From Sideroxydans lithotrophicus (GTDB taxonomy: Bacteria; Pseudomonadota; Gammaproteobacteria; Burkholderiales; Sulfuriferulaceae): DNA of 7,336 nucleotides. Position 1 is the first letter of the stretch, and every line of letters starts with the position of its first letter. The notes under the pieces are model-generated. The model ran no database searches and was not told the DNA's origin. It worked only from the letters and a program-made list of their open reading frames with translations. The stretch is taken from the NCBI GenBank assembly GCA_022736605.1, contig DZDB01000028.1, positions 9,729-17,064 of the forward strand, written 5' to 3'. The position numbers and the translations under genes are program-made. This document shows positions 1 to 6,009 of this stretch, piece by piece.

Positions 1-339
1 TACCGCATCGAGCCGCTGCGCATCCGCTACATCGGCGGCTTTGGCGCGATTCACTGGGTCGAGGCGGACAGCTTTAGCGCCCCGGCGAACACCCTGACAG
101 AACACGAGGACGCGATCATCGCCCACATGAATACCGACCACACCCACAATCTGCTGGCGTATTGCCAGCACTATCATCAAATTACTGCGTCGGATGCACG
201 CATGCTGGGCATCGACCCGGATGGCTTTGATGTGCAGGCCGCCGGGCAAACATTGCGGTTTGAATTCGACACACCGGTACTGGATGCACAGTCTGCGCGC
301 AAAGCGCTGGTCGCCATGGCGCAGGCATGCCGCTCATGA
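1..339 (+). CDS. HugZ/PNPOx-like heme-utilisation family protein, C-terminal part with DUF2470 (5' truncated by window edge)
   Basis: Frame 1 is open from the first base to TGA at 337-339, giving the last 112 residues; the start lies upstream of the window. The fragment opens with the end of a split-barrel flavin-binding-type domain, including the typical IGGFGAIHWV stretch (residues 11-20). A DUF2470-like tail follows, with EDAIIAHMNTDH at 36-47 and a conserved-looking LLAYCQHY at 51-58. In this family (HugZ and 'pyridoxamine 5'-phosphate oxidase-related' proteins) the barrel plus DUF2470 architecture is linked to heme binding or breakdown and iron acquisition. The exact activity cannot be judged from the C-terminal part alone. 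The protein should be cytoplasmic. Its stop codon overlaps the start of the downstream DUF2069 gene (ATGA), so the two are probably co-transcribed. Family assignment is from recalled motifs; the heme function is inference. Confidence 0.78.
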   Translation, partial: YRIEPLRIRYIGGFGAIHWVEADSFSAPANTLTEHEDAIIAHMNTDHTHNLLAYCQHYHQITASDARMLGIDPDGFDVQAAGQTLRFEFDTPVLDAQSARKALVAMAQACRS

Positions 340-689
340 AGCGCATTGAAGTGTTGCATTACCTCAGCATCGCCAGCCTGATTGCGCTGATTTTTTTGTT
401 GCTGGCGTGGGAAGGCTGGCTCGCGCCGATCAAACCAGGCGGTTCTGCGTTGATTCTGAAGGTGCTGCCGCTACTGTTACCGCTGTTTGGCATACTGCGC
501 GGCAAACGCTACACCTACCAATGGTCGTCGATGCTGATCCTGCTGTATTTCATGGAAGGCGCAGTGCGCGCCTGGTCGGATCATGGCCTGTCAGCTTACC
601 TGGCAATGGGCGAAGTGGTGCTGACGGTGATTTTTTTCTTCAGCACTATATATTACGCCCAAGCCTTGGGTCGAATACAAGCGCGTTAA
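336..689 (+). CDS. DUF2069 family small integral membrane protein
   Basis: A 117-residue protein, very hydrophobic, matching the DUF2069 pattern as I recall it: a hydrophobic N-terminus, then LAPIKPGG, KVLPLLLPL and ILRGKRYTYQWSSMLILLYF. Likely membrane segments are at about residues 8-25, 39-53, 61-77 and 88-108. No catalytic motif is visible and the family has no established function. I chose ATG at 336 because it forms an ATGA overlap with the stop of the upstream HugZ-like gene, which suggests translational coupling. An in-frame ATG at 327 would add three residues (MPL). Neither has a convincing Shine-Dalgarno. The gene contains two runs of seven T (391-397 and 631-637), each encoding Ile-Phe followed by Leu or Phe inside a membrane segment. 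Confidence 0.82.
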   Translation: MKRIEVLHYLSIASLIALIFLLLAWEGWLAPIKPGGSALILKVLPLLLPLFGILRGKRYTYQWSSMLILLYFMEGAVRAWSDHGLSAYLAMGEVVLTVIFFFSTIYYAQALGRIQAR

Positions 690-740
690 ATGCGTGTTGC
701 CCATCCCCGGCAATGGTGGGAACATAATGCCGACAACAGT

Positions 741-754
741 TAACCTCAAGGTTA
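741..754 (+). promoter_or_regulatory. Small hairpin holding the ribosome-binding site of the GGDEF gene
   Basis: TAACC (741-745) and GGTTA (750-754) form a perfect 5-bp stem around the tetraloop TCAA. The only reasonable Shine-Dalgarno for the ATG at 761, AAGG at 748-751, lies half in the loop and half in the 3' arm, nine bases from the start codon. If the hairpin forms in the mRNA it would partly hide the ribosome site. The pairing is visible; a regulatory effect is inference, and a 5-bp stem is marginally stable. Confidence 0.35.
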
Positions 755-760
755 TCAGGG

Positions 761-1894
761 ATGAACGACCAGAACACACGCCATAGTGACCGGCGCGCGT
801 CAGACTTGCAGCGCACTCAGGATCGCCGCAGCCAGAAGCCGCGCGCCGATGGCATGCGGTTTCCGACTTTTCAGGAACAGTCGGTGCAGTTCCTGACGCG
901 CTACCTGTTTTTCGCACTCGGCTGGAGTTTTTTCTACCTCACCGGCACATCCACCAACCTGCATCTCAGCCTCAACGCCATCAACCTTATTTTTGGCGTG
1001 TATTTCGTGTTTAACACCCTCGCATTCTGGCACGCATGGCGCGTACCCATGCACCCGCTACGCTATCGCATGGCGATGTGGGCAGATATTGCGCTGGTCG
1101 CCACCTGCGTGGTAAATGACCCCTATGACATTCCGCCGTCGCTGGTGGTGTTCATCATGATTGTACTGGGTAACGGCATGCGCTATGGCATGCGCATGTT
1201 TGGCGAAGCGCTGATGGGCAGCTTTGCAGCGGTGATGATTGCGCTCAGTTTGCGCATTGCTTATGGCAGCCAGGGTATTTCAGCCGGCATGGTGTTTCTC
1301 AACCTGTTTGGCGGCATTGTTCTGATCTACGCTTATATTTTGATGAGTCGCATCGAGTCTTCACGTTTCCTGCTGGAGCGCAGCAGCAAGCAGGACAGCC
1401 TGACCGGCCTGATGAATCGGCGTGGCCTGATCGAAACCGCCAATGCGCTGTTTGAGCGTATCGAAACCTATGGTGGCATGACCAGCGTCATGTTCATTGA
1501 TCTGGATCAATTCAAACGCGTTAACGACGATCATGGCCACGCCAAGGGAGATGCCGTATTACGCCGCTTTGCGGACATACTCTACGAGAACATACGCGCT
1601 GCCGACATCGCCGCGCGCTATGGCGGTGATGAATTCGTGATTTTGATGCCCGAAACCAGCATTGAAGACAGTGAGTTGGTGGCACAGCGGATTCAGGCCA
1701 GCTTCATCGCCTGGTGCGCAGAACGCACCTACCCATGCAGTGCTTCGATTGGCTTGGGAGAGGCGCCACGGGATGGTCGCAATCTGGAGGCCATTCTCGA
1801 CAAGGTGGACGCCGCGCTGTATCACACCAAAGCTCATACCGCGCCCGGCGGATTACAGCGCGTTGACAGACTGCCGCGCGCTACAAGCATCTGA
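761..1894 (+). CDS. Membrane-anchored diguanylate cyclase (GGDEF domain)
   Basis: 377 residues. A polar, basic N-terminal tail (1-40) is followed by a membrane region with about six hydrophobic segments (roughly 46-62, 69-90, 103-118, 126-138, 148-166, 174-195). A GGDEF domain follows from about 205: DSLTGLMNRRG at 212-222, DLDQFKRVND at 247-256 and YGGDEF at 287-292. The signature is intact, so the protein should make cyclic di-GMP from two GTP on the cytoplasmic side. RAAD at 279-282, five residues before GGDEF, is an intact RxxD inhibitory site and predicts product feedback. There is no EAL, HD-GYP, PAS or receiver domain. The membrane part contains GNGMRYG (137-143), resembling the sensor region of RpfC-type kinases. 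The start at 761 is supported by AAGG nine bases upstream. It ends 24 bases from the convergent leuA stop. Confidence 0.93.
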   Translation: MNDQNTRHSDRRASDLQRTQDRRSQKPRADGMRFPTFQEQSVQFLTRYLFFALGWSFFYLTGTSTNLHLSLNAINLIFGVYFVFNTLAFWHAWRVPMHPLRYRMAMWADIALVATCVVNDPYDIPPSLVVFIMIVLGNGMRYGMRMFGEALMGSFAAVMIALSLRIAYGSQGISAGMVFLNLFGGIVLIYAYILMSRIESSRFLLERSSKQDSLTGLMNRRGLIETANALFERIETYGGMTSVMFIDLDQFKRVNDDHGHAKGDAVLRRFADILYENIRAADIAARYGGDEFVILMPETSIEDSELVAQRIQASFIAWCAERTYPCSASIGLGEAPRDGRNLEAILDKVDAALYHTKAHTAPGGLQRVDRLPRATSI

Positions 1895-1918
1895 CCCACG
1901 CTGCCATACCCTATCGCC

Positions 1919-3454
1919 TCAGACTTGCGGGTGCGCCCGCTCCAGCGAGCTATGCAACTTGTTCAAAGCGTGCAGATAAGCTTTTGCCGAAGCAATGACA
2001 ATATCGGTATCGGCACCCTGACCATTGACGATACGCCCACCTTTCGACAGCCGCACGGTCACTTCGCCTTGCGCATCGGTGCCGGTGGTGATGTTATTCA
2101 CCGAATACAACTGCAGTTCGGCACCGCTGTTAACGATACTTTCCAACGCTTTAAATGTGGCATCAACCGGGCCACCGCCGTCTGATTGGCCGATTTTTTC
2201 TGTGCCATTTTCCAGCACAACAACCTGCGCATTCGGCACTTCGCCAGTTTCAGAGCACACCCTGAGCGACACCAGCTTGTACCGCTCCGGCGTATTCGTC
2301 GCGGCCTCATCACTGACCAGCGCATGCAGGTCTTCGTCAAAAATATCGTGCTTTTTGTCCGCCAGCTCCTTGAACCGTGCAAACGTGGCATTCAAAGCCT
2401 CTTCCGACGCCAGTTCGATACCCAGTTCCGTCAGTCGGCTGCGAAATGCATTGCGTCCCGAGTGTTTGCCCAGCACCATTTTATTGGCACTCCAGCCGAC
2501 GTCTTCGGCGCGCATGATTTCATACGTTTCCCGGTGTTTCAGTACGCCATCCTGATGGATACCGGATTCATGCGCAAACGCATTGGCGCCAACAATGGCT
2601 TTATTGGGCTGCACCGCAAAACCGGTGATATTCGACACCAGCCGCGACGCCGCAACGATCTGACTGGTGTCAATACGCGTATCGCAACCGAATACATCCT
2701 GGCGCGTGCGCACCGCCATGACAATTTCCTCCAGCGCGGCATTGCCGGCACGCTCGCCCAGACCGTTAATGGTGCACTCGACCTGGCGCGCACCGTTCAA
2801 TACGGCAGACAGCGAATTGGCCACGGCCAGACCGAGGTCATTATGACAATGCACTGAGAAAACCGCCTTGTCGGCATTCGGGATACGGCCACGCAAAGCA
2901 TGAATCAATTGCCCGAATTGGCCGGGTACGCTGTAGCCCACCGTGTCCGGAATATTCAGCGTGCGCGCTCCCGCGTCGATCACCGCTTCCAGCACGCGGC
3001 ACAGAAAATCCGGATCGGAACGCCCTGCATCTTCCGGAGAAAATTCGACGTTATCGGTGTATTGACGTGCCCATTTCACCGCTTTCACCGCCTGTTCAAT
3101 CACCTGTTCCGGCGTCATGCGCAGCTTTTTTTCCATATGAATTGCGCTGGTCGCAATAAAGGTATGGATGCGCGCCGACTGTGCGCCGCGCAGCGCTTCG
3201 CCGGCACGCTCGATGTCGCGCTCCAGCGCACGCGCCAAACCGCATACGGTGCTGTCCTTGATGGCATCCGCGACCGCTTTGACCGCATCAAAGTCACCAT
3301 TTGAGGCGGCTGGAAAGCCAGCTTCGATGACGTCAACACGCATTTTTTCCAGTTGGCGTGCAATCCGTACTTTTTCCTCGCGCGTCATTGACGCACCGGG
3401 ACTTTGTTCACCGTCGCGCAGCGTCGTATCAAATATAATCAGATGATCAGACAT
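1919..3454 (-). CDS. leuA: 2-isopropylmalate synthase
   Basis: LeuA condenses acetyl-CoA with 2-oxoisovalerate to 2-isopropylmalate, the committed step of leucine synthesis. The 511-residue length is normal for the long bacterial form. The N-terminal TIM barrel starts with DTTLRDGEQSPG (9-20). Divalent metal ligands expected from the family are present: D14, H202 and H204 (in HCHND, 202-206) and N238 (in GLGERAGN, 231-238). HESGIHQDG at 295-303 is the linker/subdomain motif. Residues from about 390 form the C-terminal LeuA regulatory domain, so leucine feedback inhibition is expected. ATG at 3454 is chosen because AAAGGA (3461-3466) sits six bases upstream and the protein then starts MSDHLIIFDTTLRDG as homologs do. 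The gene follows pssA by 13 bases and closes the cluster. Its substrate is produced by the same pathway as the upstream ilv genes. Confidence 0.97.
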   Translation of the reverse strand: MSDHLIIFDTTLRDGEQSPGASMTREEKVRIARQLEKMRVDVIEAGFPAASNGDFDAVKAVADAIKDSTVCGLARALERDIERAGEALRGAQSARIHTFIATSAIHMEKKLRMTPEQVIEQAVKAVKWARQYTDNVEFSPEDAGRSDPDFLCRVLEAVIDAGARTLNIPDTVGYSVPGQFGQLIHALRGRIPNADKAVFSVHCHNDLGLAVANSLSAVLNGARQVECTINGLGERAGNAALEEIVMAVRTRQDVFGCDTRIDTSQIVAASRLVSNITGFAVQPNKAIVGANAFAHESGIHQDGVLKHRETYEIMRAEDVGWSANKMVLGKHSGRNAFRSRLTELGIELASEEALNATFARFKELADKKHDIFDEDLHALVSDEAATNTPERYKLVSLRVCSETGEVPNAQVVVLENGTEKIGQSDGGGPVDATFKALESIVNSGAELQLYSVNNITTGTDAQGEVTVRLSKGGRIVNGQGADTDIVIASAKAYLHALNKLHSSLERAHPQV

Positions 3455-3460
3455 ACAGCT

Positions 3461-3466
3461 TCCTTT
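3461..3466 (-). promoter_or_regulatory. Shine-Dalgarno site that fixes the leuA start
   Basis: On the - strand AAAGGA lies six bases before ATG at 3454-3452. It overlaps the region just after the pssA stop (3470-3468). It favours the 511-residue LeuA over an 11-residue longer reading that would begin at 3487 inside pssA. Confidence 0.75.
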
Positions 3467-3467
3467 T

Positions 3468-4229
3468 TCAGACACGCTTACGTTCACGCCGCAGCGCGTT
3501 CCAGACCCAGGTCACGTAACCGGACAAGGCATACAAAGCAACGATACCAAATAACACTTCGGGCGGACGGTAGGCAATCAGCACAAACGCCATGGCAATC
3601 AGAAAAATCACCACAAACGGGACGCTACGGCGCAGGTTGATTTCCTTGCCACTGTAATACGGAATGTTGCTTACCATGGTCAGGCCAGCAAACAGCGTCA
3701 CGGCAAACGCCAGCCATTTCACCTCAACACCGGCAATGCCATACTCGTTCATCACCCAGACCAGACCGGCAATCAGCGCTGCGGCGGCCGGGCTGGGCAA
3801 GCCCTGGAAGTAGCGCCGGTCAGCTGTGTCATGCTGGGTATTGAAGCGCGCCAGACGCAATGCTGCGCCGACGCAATAGACGAACGCAGCGATCCAGCCC
3901 AGCTTGCCCATGCCCTTGAGTGCCCAGACATAGGCCACCAGTGCAGGCGCGACGCCAAACGACACCATGTCCGAGAGCGAATCATACTCTGCGCCGAACG
4001 CGCTTTGCGTATGCGTCATGCGTGCAACGCGGCCATCCAGCCCGTCCAGCACCATGGCAATGAAAATGGCCACGGCAGCGAGCTCATAGCGCCCATTCAT
4101 CGCCTGTACGATGGCGTAAAAACCGGCAAACAGCGCGCCGGTGGTGAACAGGTTGGGCAGCAAATAAATGCCACGCCGCTGTTTGCGTTCGCTGAGTACC
4201 GGTTTGAGCGGGCGATGATCGGGTGTCAT
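3468..4229 (-). CDS. pssA: CDP-diacylglycerol-serine O-phosphatidyltransferase (phosphatidylserine synthase)
   Basis: A 253-residue integral membrane enzyme of the CDP-alcohol phosphatidyltransferase family. It makes phosphatidylserine from CDP-diacylglycerol and L-serine in the inner membrane. The family signature is complete between residues 62 and 87: D62, D65, G66, A69, R70, G79, D83 and D87, matching DGxxDGxxAR...G...D...D. The N-terminal RRGIYLLPNLFTTGALFAGF and the FQGLPSPAAAA stretch (141-151) are typical of the membrane-bound (type II) PssA rather than the phospholipase-D-like E. coli enzyme. Several hydrophobic segments follow up to about residue 243, then a basic tail. ATG at 4229 is three bases after the psd stop, so translation is probably coupled; the Shine-Dalgarno is weak. 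Its product is the substrate of the Psd encoded immediately upstream. Confidence 0.95.
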   Translation of the reverse strand: MTPDHRPLKPVLSERKQRRGIYLLPNLFTTGALFAGFYAIVQAMNGRYELAAVAIFIAMVLDGLDGRVARMTHTQSAFGAEYDSLSDMVSFGVAPALVAYVWALKGMGKLGWIAAFVYCVGAALRLARFNTQHDTADRRYFQGLPSPAAAALIAGLVWVMNEYGIAGVEVKWLAFAVTLFAGLTMVSNIPYYSGKEINLRRSVPFVVIFLIAMAFVLIAYRPPEVLFGIVALYALSGYVTWVWNALRRERKRV

Positions 4230-4232
4230 GGT

Positions 4233-4874
4233 TTAGAGTTCAGCCAAAATGTCTTTGCTGGCGCTGACCTTGTCGCCCAGCGTTACCTTGATATGCGCGG
4301 TCAGCGGCAAATACACGTCAACGCGCGAACCAAACCGGATGAAGCCGTAACGCTGGCCGCGTGTCAGGCCATCGCCGGCCTTGACGTAACACAGGATACG
4401 CCGCGCCACCAGACCGGCGATTTGCACACAGGTGACATCCTGGCCGCTCGCCGTCTTGATCCACAAGGCGTTACGCTCATTTTCCGCAGAGGCTTTATCG
4501 AACGAGGCATTCACGAAGCGGCCCGGGTAATACCACACCTGGTTGATGGCACCGTCTACCGGGCTGCGGTTGGAGTGGACATTGAACACGTTCATGAACA
4601 CACTGACCATCAACGCATCGCGCTTCAGATACGGGTCCGTTACGCGCTCGACCTTGATCACGCGCCCATCGGCCGGGCACAGCACCAGATTTTTTCCTTG
4701 CGGAATCGGCCGCGCCGGATCACGGAAAAACTGCAATATGAAAAGCGTAATGACCCACAGCGGCACGGCCCAGAGCCAGCCAGCGTAATAAGTCACTGCA
4801 ATGGAAACCAGCGTGGCGCCAACCAGAAACGGCCAGCCTTCACGCGCAATAATGGGATGCGGATAATTATTCAA
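4233..4874 (-). CDS. psd: Phosphatidylserine decarboxylase, short form (proenzyme)
   Basis: A 213-residue protein of the short phosphatidylserine decarboxylase group (PSD-A type). It converts phosphatidylserine to phosphatidylethanolamine and is anchored in the inner membrane by hydrophobic segments at about 15-50. The conserved PADG is at 67-70 and FNVHSNRSPVDG at 97-108. RFGSRVD at 180-186 contains the self-cleavage bond G182-S183; serine 183 should become the pyruvoyl cofactor at the start of the alpha chain. The start codon is TTG (4874-4872). There is no ATG or GTG upstream in frame between it and ilvC, and the product begins PHPIIAREGWPF as homologs do. The next methionine (residue 89) would remove essential motifs. 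AGGCGA at 4879-4884 is a weak ribosome site. It follows ilvC by 95 bases, with a terminator-like hairpin in between. Confidence 0.95.
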   Translation of the reverse strand: MNNYPHPIIAREGWPFLVGATLVSIAVTYYAGWLWAVPLWVITLFILQFFRDPARPIPQGKNLVLCPADGRVIKVERVTDPYLKRDALMVSVFMNVFNVHSNRSPVDGAINQVWYYPGRFVNASFDKASAENERNALWIKTASGQDVTCVQIAGLVARRILCYVKAGDGLTRGQRYGFIRFGSRVDVYLPLTAHIKVTLGDKVSASKDILAEL

Positions 4875-4884
4875 AGATTCGCCT
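4872..4884 (-). promoter_or_regulatory. TTG start codon and weak ribosome-binding site of psd
   Basis: The - strand reads AGGCGA, four bases, then TTG followed by AATAATTAT. The site has one mismatch to AGGAGA and a short spacing, so initiation is probably inefficient. The TTG is supported because the conserved N-terminal PHPIIAREGWP lies immediately downstream and no better start exists in this frame. Confidence 0.7.
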
Positions 4885-4898
4885 AAAACAAGACTGGG

Positions 4899-4948
4899 AA
4901 AACAAAGGCACAGCGCACCGAGGATGACCTCTCCATGCCGCTGTGCCT
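4899..4948 (-). terminator. Rho-independent terminator-like hairpin between ilvC and psd
   Basis: On the - strand AGGCACAGCG (4948-4939) pairs perfectly over 10 bp with CGCTGTGCCT (4915-4906), and TTTGTTTT follows (4906-4899). The 23-base loop contains a second small stem, GAGG/CCTC around TCAT (4931-4928 with 4923-4920). The stem is GC-rich and the T-rich tail lies on the ilvC-to-psd side only, so it acts in the direction of the operon. It begins 21 bases after the ilvC stop and ends 24 bases before the psd start. It could end an ilvBNC transcript or let through only part of the polymerases. I saw no clear promoter between it and psd. Confidence 0.75.
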
Positions 4949-4963
4949 GTTGAGCGCATTGCG

Positions 4964-4978
4964 AAAAACTTAGTTTTT
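4964..4978. repeat. A/T-rich inverted repeat with the ilvC stop codon as its loop
   Basis: AAAAAC (4964-4969) and GTTTTT (4973-4978) are perfect inverted arms around TTA, which is the TAA stop of ilvC read on the - strand. Two further pairs are possible beyond one mismatch. It is AU-rich and weak as an RNA hairpin; function is unknown. Confidence 0.4.
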
Positions 4979-5986
4979 AGCCTGATCCACCAGCTTGTTT
5001 TTCGAGATCCACGGCATCATGCCACGCAGTTTTGCACCGACGATTTCAATCGGATGCTCGGCGTTCTGACGGCGCTTGGCATGCATGCCTGCTGCACCCG
5101 CCTTGTTTTCCAGAATAAAGCTCTTGGCGTATTCACCATTCTGGATGTTGGCCAATGCCTCTTTCATGGCAGCACGCGCCTGATCGGCAATGACTTTCGG
5201 GCCAGTCACGTATTCGCCATATTCAGCGTTATTGGAAATCGAGTAGTTCATGTTGGCGATGCCGCCTTCGTACATCAGATCAACGATCAGCTTCAACTCA
5301 TGCAGACACTCGAAATAGGCCATTTCCGGCGCATAACCGGCTTCAGTCAGGGTCTCAAAACCGGCTTTCACCAGCTCGACGCAGCCGCCGCACAGCACAG
5401 CTTGTTCGCCGAACAGGTCGGTCTCGGTTTCTTCGCGGAAAGAAGTTTCGATCACGCCACCCTTGGTACCGCCGTTGGCCGCCGAGTACGACAGCGCGAT
5501 GTCGCGTGCCTTGCCCGACACGTCCTGATTCACCGCGATCAACGACGGCACGCCGCCGCCTTGCACATAGGTCGAGCGCACCAGATGACCCGGGCCTTTT
5601 GGCGCGATCATGATGACGTCAACGTCCTTGCGCGGCGCGACTTGGCCGTAGTGCACGTTAAAGCCGTGTGCAAATGCCAGTGCAGCACCTTTTTTCAAAT
5701 TAGGCTCGATGTCGTTGCGATAGACATCCGGCTGCTGCTCGTCCGGCACCAGTATCATCACCACGTCAGCGCCTTTGACCGCTTCCGCCACTTCCTTGAC
5801 CGTCAGGCCGGCTTTTTTGGCCTTGTCCCACGATGCGCCGTCTTTACGCAGACCGACCACGACTTTTACGCCGGATTCCTGCAGGTTGTTGGCGTGCGCA
5901 TGGCCTTGTGAACCGTAACCAATGATGGCTACTTTTTTCTTTTTGATAATGGAAATATCAGCATCTTTATCGTAATAAACGTTCAT
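4970..5986 (-). CDS. ilvC: Ketol-acid reductoisomerase, class I
   Basis: IlvC isomerises and reduces 2-acetolactate (or 2-aceto-2-hydroxybutyrate) to the dihydroxy acid, using NADPH and Mg2+, as the second common step of valine and isoleucine synthesis. At 338 residues it is the short class I form. The Rossmann motif GYGSQG is at 23-28. The cofactor loop carries R47, K48 and S52, as in NADPH-preferring enzymes. Catalytic H107 is present, and so are the metal and substrate residues D190, E194, E226, E230 and S251. The sequence from 183 onward is the all-helical knotted C-terminal domain. ATG at 5986 is supported by AAGGA (5994-5998) seven bases upstream. It lies 23 bases after ilvN, with no terminator between them, so ilvN and ilvC should share a transcript. 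Confidence 0.98.
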   Translation of the reverse strand: MNVYYDKDADISIIKKKKVAIIGYGSQGHAHANNLQESGVKVVVGLRKDGASWDKAKKAGLTVKEVAEAVKGADVVMILVPDEQQPDVYRNDIEPNLKKGAALAFAHGFNVHYGQVAPRKDVDVIMIAPKGPGHLVRSTYVQGGGVPSLIAVNQDVSGKARDIALSYSAANGGTKGGVIETSFREETETDLFGEQAVLCGGCVELVKAGFETLTEAGYAPEMAYFECLHELKLIVDLMYEGGIANMNYSISNNAEYGEYVTGPKVIADQARAAMKEALANIQNGEYAKSFILENKAGAAGMHAKRRQNAEHPIEIVGAKLRGMMPWISKNKLVDQAKN

Positions 5987-6009
5987 TGCAGCGTCCTTAA
6001 ATTAAAAAA

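Noticed and set aside
700..720. Imperfect hairpin CCCATCC / GGTGGG after the DUF2069 gene as a terminator.
   Set aside because: The stem needs a bulge, and the following bases (AACATAATG) contain no T run.
697..728. Promoter for the GGDEF gene: TTGCCC (697-702) and CATAAT (723-728).
   Set aside because: CATAAT is a good -10 hexamer but the spacing to TTGCCC is 20 bases and no better -35 element is present, so it was not listed as a feature.
1927..1940. GCGGG-TGCG-CCCGC hairpin at the 3' end of leuA as a terminator between leuA and the GGDEF gene.
   Set aside because: It is inside the leuA coding end, the stem is only five pairs and no T run follows in either direction. I see no convincing intrinsic terminator in the 24-base convergent gap.
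2186..2857. Open frame on the + strand (223 codons) antisense to leuA.
   Set aside because: Lies wholly within leuA, whose catalytic motifs are complete; composition is typical of a reverse-strand shadow.
3125..3131. A_AAA_AAG heptamer in the frame of leuA (E108-K109-K110), the same phase as the dnaX -1 frameshift site.
   Set aside because: No Shine-Dalgarno-like enhancer upstream and no clear stem downstream were seen; a -1 shift would end about ten codons later with a useless fragment. Most likely ordinary Lys-Lys codons.
3455..3487. Eleven-residue N-terminal extension of LeuA beginning at 3487 inside pssA.
   Set aside because: The ATG at 3454 has AAAGGA six bases upstream and gives the N-terminus usual for LeuA; the extension is low-complexity and overlaps pssA by 20 bases.
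3831..4886. Long open frame on the + strand (351 codons) antisense to pssA and psd.
   Set aside because: It is complementary to two well-supported genes, crosses their boundary, has no recognisable domain and is rich in His/Arg/Gln, as expected of an antisense shadow.
4943..5911. Long open frame on the + strand (322 codons) antisense to ilvC.
   Set aside because: Shadow of ilvC codon use; no domain, no ribosome site of note, unusual His/Phe/Arg-rich composition.
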